This document shows, piece after piece, positions 30,995 through 34,537 of a stretch of 34,537 nt of DNA. A program made the translations under genes and the position numbers. This DNA comes from Stenotrophomonas sp. MYb238. GTDB lineage: Bacteria > Pseudomonadota > Gammaproteobacteria > Xanthomonadales > Xanthomonadaceae. The notes beneath the pieces are model-generated. The model did not search any database, was not told where the DNA came from, and worked only from the letters and a program-made list of their open reading frames with translations. Location: contig NZ_WIDL01000032.1 of NCBI RefSeq assembly GCF_009496535.1, positions 1 to 34,537 on the forward strand. The letters are read 5' to 3'. Positions within the stretch are counted from its first letter, which is position 1. Every line of letters starts with the position of its first letter.

Positions 30995-31119
30995 GAGCGG
31001 ACTCCAGAAGGGGAAAACACGCCCCCGATGCTTGGCCCGTTGCTGTTAAGCCAGTCGCAAGAACGCATGCAGGCCGGCTGAATGTTGCCGCCGGTTCAGC
31101 GCCGGCCGCATGCGCCGCC

Positions 31120-31842
31120 TCAGCCCGGGATGAACGGGAACGCGAGCTTCAGCAGGCCCTTCAGGCCGCCCTCGACGGTGGAGCCGACCGCCTTGGCGCC
31201 GAGGCTGTTCAAGGCGCGGCGCACGTCATCCCAGCGCAGCTGGGCGACGTCCTTCTTCAGCAGGTCGGCCACTTCCTCCGAAGTGGGGGCCAGCTTCTTC
31301 AAGGCCGCCACCGTCGCCTGCGGATCGGGCTGCAGATAGCCCCAGCGCTCGGCGATCTTCAGCAGCGTGTCGAAACGCACCGCCACCACCTCGCGGTTGC
31401 GCTCGTACACCGGCAGCGCGCCGACCTCGAGGATGGCCTGCTCGAAGCGCTGCGCATCGTCCGGGTGCTCGATGCGGATGGCGAGGAAGCCCTCCTTGCG
31501 ACTGCGCTCGCTCACGTGCTTTGCCCCCGAGCGCAGGTTGGCTTCGGTCAGCACGGTGGCGACGATGCGCTGCAGGGCGGCGTCCGCGTCCTCGGGCACC
31601 AGTGCGCGCCAGCGGGCGTAGCCGTCGCGGCGCAGGCCCTTGACCTTGGCCGGCGTCACCCGCAGCTGCAGCGCCACGGTGGCATTGGCGTCGCCGCGGT
31701 CGATGGTGCCGTCGCGTTCGAGCAGCACGAAGATCAGCAGTTCCAGGTCGCGTTTGGTCAGCGACTGGAAACCCTGCAGCAGGGTCAGGCGCAGGAATTC
31801 GTTGCCGAAACCGGCCGGGTCCTTCAGTTCGATGGCGTGCAT
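31120..31842 (-). CDS. Hypothetical protein with a predicted N-terminal helical domain
   Basis: A 240-residue cytoplasmic protein that I do not recognise. The first ~75 residues (GFQSLTKRDLELLIFVLLERDG, then VTPAKVKGLRRDGYARW) read like a helix-turn-helix or similar helical module. The middle part (about 100-165) alternates charged strands and helices (FLAIRIEHPDDAQRFEQAIL). The C-terminus has DLLKKDVAQLRWDDVRRALNSLG and ends with a short hydrophobic stretch. GGAGG six bases before the ATG at 31842 fixes the start over an out-of-frame ATG four bases earlier. Neighbours give no functional hint. Confidence 0.75.
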   Translation of the reverse strand: MHAIELKDPAGFGNEFLRLTLLQGFQSLTKRDLELLIFVLLERDGTIDRGDANATVALQLRVTPAKVKGLRRDGYARWRALVPEDADAALQRIVATVLTEANLRSGAKHVSERSRKEGFLAIRIEHPDDAQRFEQAILEVGALPVYERNREVVAVRFDTLLKIAERWGYLQPDPQATVAALKKLAPTSEEVADLLKKDVAQLRWDDVRRALNSLGAKAVGSTVEGGLKGLLKLAFPFIPG

Positions 31843-31923
31843 GCATGTCCTCCCAGGGGTCACAGCATGCCTGATCGCGGTTGCGCGCATTGAGACGCCG
31901 CGCGCCGGACCGGCGATCCGGCC

Positions 31924-32841
31924 TCAATGCCCGTATTCACGCCCGGGACGATCGGCGCGGAAGGTTTCCACGGCGCCGCGGTCCTGCATCGTCACGAACA
32001 CCTGCCGGCCGTCGGCGCCGCCGAAGGCGACATTGGTCGGCTTGCGCCCCTTGAGCGGCACCTCGCGCAGCAGCTCGCCGGCCGGCGAGACGATGGCGAC
32101 GACGCCGGCATCGTAGCGGGCGATGTACAGGTTGCCGTCGGCATCGCAGCGCATGCCGTCCATGCCGTGATCGTCGAAGCGGATCAGCAGGCGCTTGCCC
32201 GACAGCGCGCCGGCGGCGTCGCGGTCGTAGACCCAGACGTTGCGCTGCACGCTCTCGTTGACGTACAGGCGGCGGCCGTCCGGGCTGACCTCGATGCCGT
32301 TGGTGGTCCCCATGCCGGACTCGAGCCGGTGCGCGCTGCCGTCGCGGTCGATGCGCCACAGCTGGCCGTTGTCCGGGTTGGCCCAGTCTGGGTCGCTCGC
32401 ATAGAGCGTGCCGTCCGGCGCCAGCGCGATGTCGTTGGGCTGGTGCGCCCCTTCCAGGCGCGAGAACACCGCCACCGCGCGCGTGGCCGGATCGACGCGC
32501 AGGACGGCATGGCCCTTGTAGTCGGCCACGAACATCGCGCCGTCGGCGGCGAAGCGGATGCCGTTGCCGACGCTGCCCTCGGGCAGGGCGACGAACAGGT
32601 CGGCCTTGCCGTCCGCATCGACGCGGCCGATGGTGCCTTCGTGGCCGAAGTTGACCACGTACAGCGCGCCGTCCGGGCCGGTGGCCGGGCCTTCGATGCC
32701 GGCGGTGAACGCACCGTCGCCGACGTGGTCGCGGGCGACGAAATCGGGCGTGGCGGCGACGCTGCCGCACAGGGCCACGCACAGCGCGGCGGCGGCATGG
32801 CGCAACAGGAGGACGTGACGGGCGATGGCGGCGCTCTCCAT
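31924..32841 (-). CDS. Secreted SMP-30/gluconolactonase-like beta-propeller protein
   Basis: A 305-residue protein with an N-terminal signal region (to about residue 31, ending SVAA). The rest is six-bladed beta-propeller sequence of the SMP-30/LRE family: IEGPATGPDGALYVVNFGHEG, NGIRFAADGAMFVADYKG, PNDIALAPDGTLYASDPDW, GTTNGIEVSPDGRRLYVNE, DGMRCDADGNLYIARYD and PTNVAFGGADGRQVFVTM. Such proteins are calcium-dependent lactonases, but sequence alone does not prove activity. In-frame codons up to 32949 would displace the signal peptide, so the ATG at 32841 is preferred. Confidence 0.88.
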   Translation of the reverse strand: MESAAIARHVLLLRHAAAALCVALCGSVAATPDFVARDHVGDGAFTAGIEGPATGPDGALYVVNFGHEGTIGRVDADGKADLFVALPEGSVGNGIRFAADGAMFVADYKGHAVLRVDPATRAVAVFSRLEGAHQPNDIALAPDGTLYASDPDWANPDNGQLWRIDRDGSAHRLESGMGTTNGIEVSPDGRRLYVNESVQRNVWVYDRDAAGALSGKRLLIRFDDHGMDGMRCDADGNLYIARYDAGVVAIVSPAGELLREVPLKGRKPTNVAFGGADGRQVFVTMQDRGAVETFRADRPGREYGH

Positions 32842-32899
32842 GCGGGGAAGCCCGCAGTGTGCCAGAGCCGTGCCGTGGAGGCGGCCGGTGGTTGCGGTG

Positions 32900-33025
32900 G
32901 CAACGAGCCCCTGTCCCATTGGAGTGAGAGGGGAAAGTTTGCGAACCATCGCTTCGCGGCCCCTCGAATGCCCTTGCGCAGCGCAGGGGCCCGGGCGCGG
33001 GACGGGGTGAGGATACGGCGAAGCA
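32900..33025 (-). repeat. Dispersed intergenic repeat, copy 1
   Basis: Read on the minus strand it goes CTTCGCC, CCTCACCCC, GCGCCCGGGCCC, a small GCGC hairpin, GATGGTTCGCAAAC, and an end resembling the TCACCCCAACGGGAG part of the other copies. Diverged from the copies at 33039, 34315 and 34471. Confidence 0.55.
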
Positions 33026-33038
33026 TTGCGATATCAGG

Positions 33039-33222
33039 TTGCAAGAGGCTTCGCCCGCCCCCGCCCCCGCATCCGCATCCGGCGCTTCGCGCCACCTCGC
33101 GCCGCACCCCAGCTCGGCGCAGTGCGCCGAGCGTTCAGCCGTGTGCGAGCCTGTGGTCCGCACGCCGCACGCCGCACGCCGCACGCCGCACGCCGCAGGC
33201 CTTCACCCCGGCGGGAGAAGGA
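33039..33222 (+). repeat. Dispersed intergenic repeat, copy 2
   Basis: Runs from TTGCAAGAGGCTTCGCCCG through GCGTTCAGCCGTGTGCGAGCC to CCTTCACCCCGGCGGGAGAAGG. It matches copy 3 downstream of rlmM in inverted orientation, so rlmM sits between inverted copies. It holds an expanded 7-base tandem repeat. Confidence 0.65.
33158..33199 (+). repeat. 7-base tandem repeat (CCGCACG)
   Basis: Five perfect CCGCACG units (33158-33192) and one variant (CCGCAGG), inside repeat copy 2. Simple tandem repeats of this kind can vary in number by slippage. Confidence 0.85.
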
Positions 33223-33231
33223 GAAAGCGGA

Positions 33232-34281
33232 TCAACCGCGCGCCGGCATCGCCAGCACGGTGATCTCCTCGCGGTCGTGGTACAGCTGCTTGGCGCGCAC
33301 GGTCAGCGGCCGGCCGGCCTGCGCGGCGAACAGGTCCAGGCACAACCGGGTCTCGTCCCAGCGTTTCTTCATCGGCAGCTTGAGGTTGAAGATGGCGTGC
33401 CGGCACCAGCCTTCGCGCAGCCAGGTGGCCATGCGTTCGGCCACGCGCCGCGGCTGTTCGACCATGTCGCAGACCATCCAGTCCAGCGGCGTTTCCGGCT
33501 GCCAGTGGAAGCCGTCGGCGCGCAGGTGGTCGACCAGGCCGGTGTCGAGCACGTGCTGGCGCAGCGGGCCGTTGTCGATGCTGGTGACGCGCAGGTGCTG
33601 GCGGGTCAGCACCCAGGTCCAGCCGCCGGGTGCGGCGCCGAGGTCGGCCGCGCGCATGCCGGGCTTGACCAGCGCTTCGCGTTCCTCCGGCGTGAGCAGG
33701 GTCAGCAGCGCCTCGTCCAGCTTCAGCGCCGAGCGCGAGGGCGCGTCCGGCAGCAGTTTCAGGCGCGGGATGCCCAGCGCCCAAGGTGCGCTGTCGCGGG
33801 TGTCGGCGACGCCGACGAAGGCGTGGGTGCCACCGACGAACACCACGTGCAGCCGCGGCAGCCTGCTGTTGTCCTTGTCGGTGAGCAGGCCGGCCTTGCG
33901 CAGTGCCGGGCGCAGCGCATTGCCGAAGCTGCGCGCCAGCCCGGCCAGCGGCTTGCCTGCGTCCGAGTCGGGATGTTCCACCCACAGCTCGCCGAAGCGC
34001 GGCTGGCCCTGCAGCGCGGCGATGATCGGGCTGATGCGGTCGGCCGGGTCCAGCTGCGGCAGCTCGGCCAGCAGGCGCAGTTTCTGCCGGGCGAAGATCA
34101 GCCCGCGCCAGGGCAGGGCGCGGTCGAGCGCGGCGGCTTCGTCAGTGACGTACACCACGTAGCCGTCGTTGCGCTGCGTGCGCGCATAACCGGCGATGCC
34201 GGCATGGCCGGCGCGCTCGGTCAGTTCGGCGGCCAGTTCCGGCTCGAAGCCTTGGCGGCAGTAGCAGAGCAGGCCGGTCAT
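33232..34281 (-). CDS. rlmM: 23S rRNA 2'-O-ribose methyltransferase RlmM (C2498)
   Basis: A 349-residue methyltransferase that modifies C2498 of 23S rRNA. The N-terminal part is the THUMP-containing region (MTGLLCYCRQGFEPELAAEL, VEHPDSDAGKPLAG). The Rossmann domain shows the SAM motif DLGAAPGGW at 213-221, DWMVCDMVEQP near 267-277 and FNLKLPMKKRW near 298-308, where catalytic lysines sit. The frame is open to 34494 but the ATG at 34281 is preceded by AAGGA and gives the family start; the upstream codons cover repeat sequence. Confidence 0.93.
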   Translation of the reverse strand: MTGLLCYCRQGFEPELAAELTERAGHAGIAGYARTQRNDGYVVYVTDEAAALDRALPWRGLIFARQKLRLLAELPQLDPADRISPIIAALQGQPRFGELWVEHPDSDAGKPLAGLARSFGNALRPALRKAGLLTDKDNSRLPRLHVVFVGGTHAFVGVADTRDSAPWALGIPRLKLLPDAPSRSALKLDEALLTLLTPEEREALVKPGMRAADLGAAPGGWTWVLTRQHLRVTSIDNGPLRQHVLDTGLVDHLRADGFHWQPETPLDWMVCDMVEQPRRVAERMATWLREGWCRHAIFNLKLPMKKRWDETRLCLDLFAAQAGRPLTVRAKQLYHDREEITVLAMPARG

Positions 34282-34314
34282 GAAGATTCCTTGGTATGAG
34301 GCGAAGCGGGTTGT

Positions 34315-34459
34315 TCCTTCTCCCGTTGGGGTGAAGGCGTGTGGCTTGCGAGCCATAGGCTCGCACACGACTGAACGCCCGGCGCGCTGCGCCGGGCCGG
34401 GGCGCGGAGCGAGGTGCCCCGCAGGGGTGGATGAGGGTGCGGGCGAAGCCTCATGCAAC
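34315..34459 (-). repeat. Dispersed intergenic repeat, copy 3
   Basis: On the minus strand it runs GAGGCTTCGCCCG, CCTCATCC, GCGCCCCGGCCC, a CCCGGCGC/GCGCCGGG-type hairpin, GCGTTCAGTCGTGTGCGAGCC and CCTTCACCCCAACGGGAGAAGG. Nearly the same order as copy 2 on the other side of rlmM. Confidence 0.65.
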
Positions 34460-34470
34460 TTGGCATCACT

Positions 34471-34537
34471 AGGGGCTTCGCCCCGTACCCTCACCCCAAC
34501 CCCCGCCTCGCGCCCCGGCCCTTGCGCTGGCGCAAGG
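34471..34537 (+). repeat. Dispersed intergenic repeat, copy 4 (cut by window end)
   Basis: Starts AGGGGCTTCGCCCCGTACCC, continues CTCACCCCAAC and GCGCCCCGGCCC and ends in the perfect hairpin CCTTGCGC/GCGCAAGG at 34520-34537. It continues past the window. Confidence 0.55.

Larger units (their letters stand above)
32842..33231. other. Intergenic region rich in diverged repeats
   Basis: 390 bases without a gene, located between the 5' end of the propeller gene and the 3' end of rlmM. It holds two copies of a dispersed repeat (32900-33025 and 33039-33222) and a 7-base tandem repeat (33158-33199). Confidence 0.6.

Overview
The window is a high-GC chromosomal segment from a gammaproteobacterium, most likely of the Lysobacterales/Xanthomonadales (the Xanthomonas, Lysobacter, Luteimonas, Pseudoxanthomonas and Stenotrophomonas group). 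The evidence is the gene order lptD-surA-pdxA-rsmA-apaG-apaH, the thyA-folA pair next to lgt, very GC-rich codon use, and palindromic repeats that begin with GTAG, which are typical of this group. I saw no rRNA, tRNA, CRISPR array, insertion sequence or prophage. Most of the window is ordinary core genome; the less ordinary parts are the intergenic regions and a few small or unknown genes.

Layout. 1-1.8 kb: a membrane metal-dependent hydrolase and a nitroreductase, separated by an AT-rich promoter that contains an inverted repeat. 1.8-2.3 kb: a terminator and a 151-bp tandem repeat. 2.3-5.8 kb: dusB, then (minus strand) a nupC-type nucleoside transporter and a ribokinase-family kinase that form a nucleoside/ribose uptake unit. 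5.9-8.8 kb: an aldo/keto reductase, a Fur-box-controlled hemP, a secreted DUF6607-like protein and a small DUF486 membrane protein. 8.9-12.5 kb: a ColRS-like two-component pair, dgkA and a TerC-family protein. 12.6-14.4 kb: a LemA lipoprotein followed by two TPM-domain proteins. 14.4-17.2 kb: a VOC protein, lgt, thyA and folA, with a fourfold repeated ribosome-binding-site/start-codon unit in front of thyA. 17.2-18.2 kb: almost 1 kb without a recognised gene, except a small ORF behind a very strong Shine-Dalgarno sequence. 18.2-25.3 kb: the minus-strand cluster lptD-surA-pdxA-rsmA-apaG-apaH. 25.4-27.6 kb: a histone-deacetylase-like protein, and an operon of a six-helix membrane protein with a corrinoid adenosyltransferase (probable B12 uptake and activation). 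27.7-30.1 kb: two overlapping ubiquinone hydroxylase genes. 30.2-32.8 kb: two tandem secreted EF-hand proteins, a hypothetical protein and an SMP-30-like beta-propeller protein. 33.2-34.3 kb: rlmM, surrounded by diverged copies of one dispersed repeat family.

Functional links: the lptD cluster joins outer-membrane assembly (LptD and its chaperone SurA) to housekeeping genes by short overlaps. The ColRS-like pair beside dgkA suggests an envelope-stress/lipid-recycling unit. The adenosyltransferase operon points to cobalamin use. Several genes (metal-dependent hydrolase, dusB, apaG, rsmA, the HDAC-like gene and ubiH) have a -10-like box only 5-7 bases before the start codon, suggesting leaderless mRNAs.
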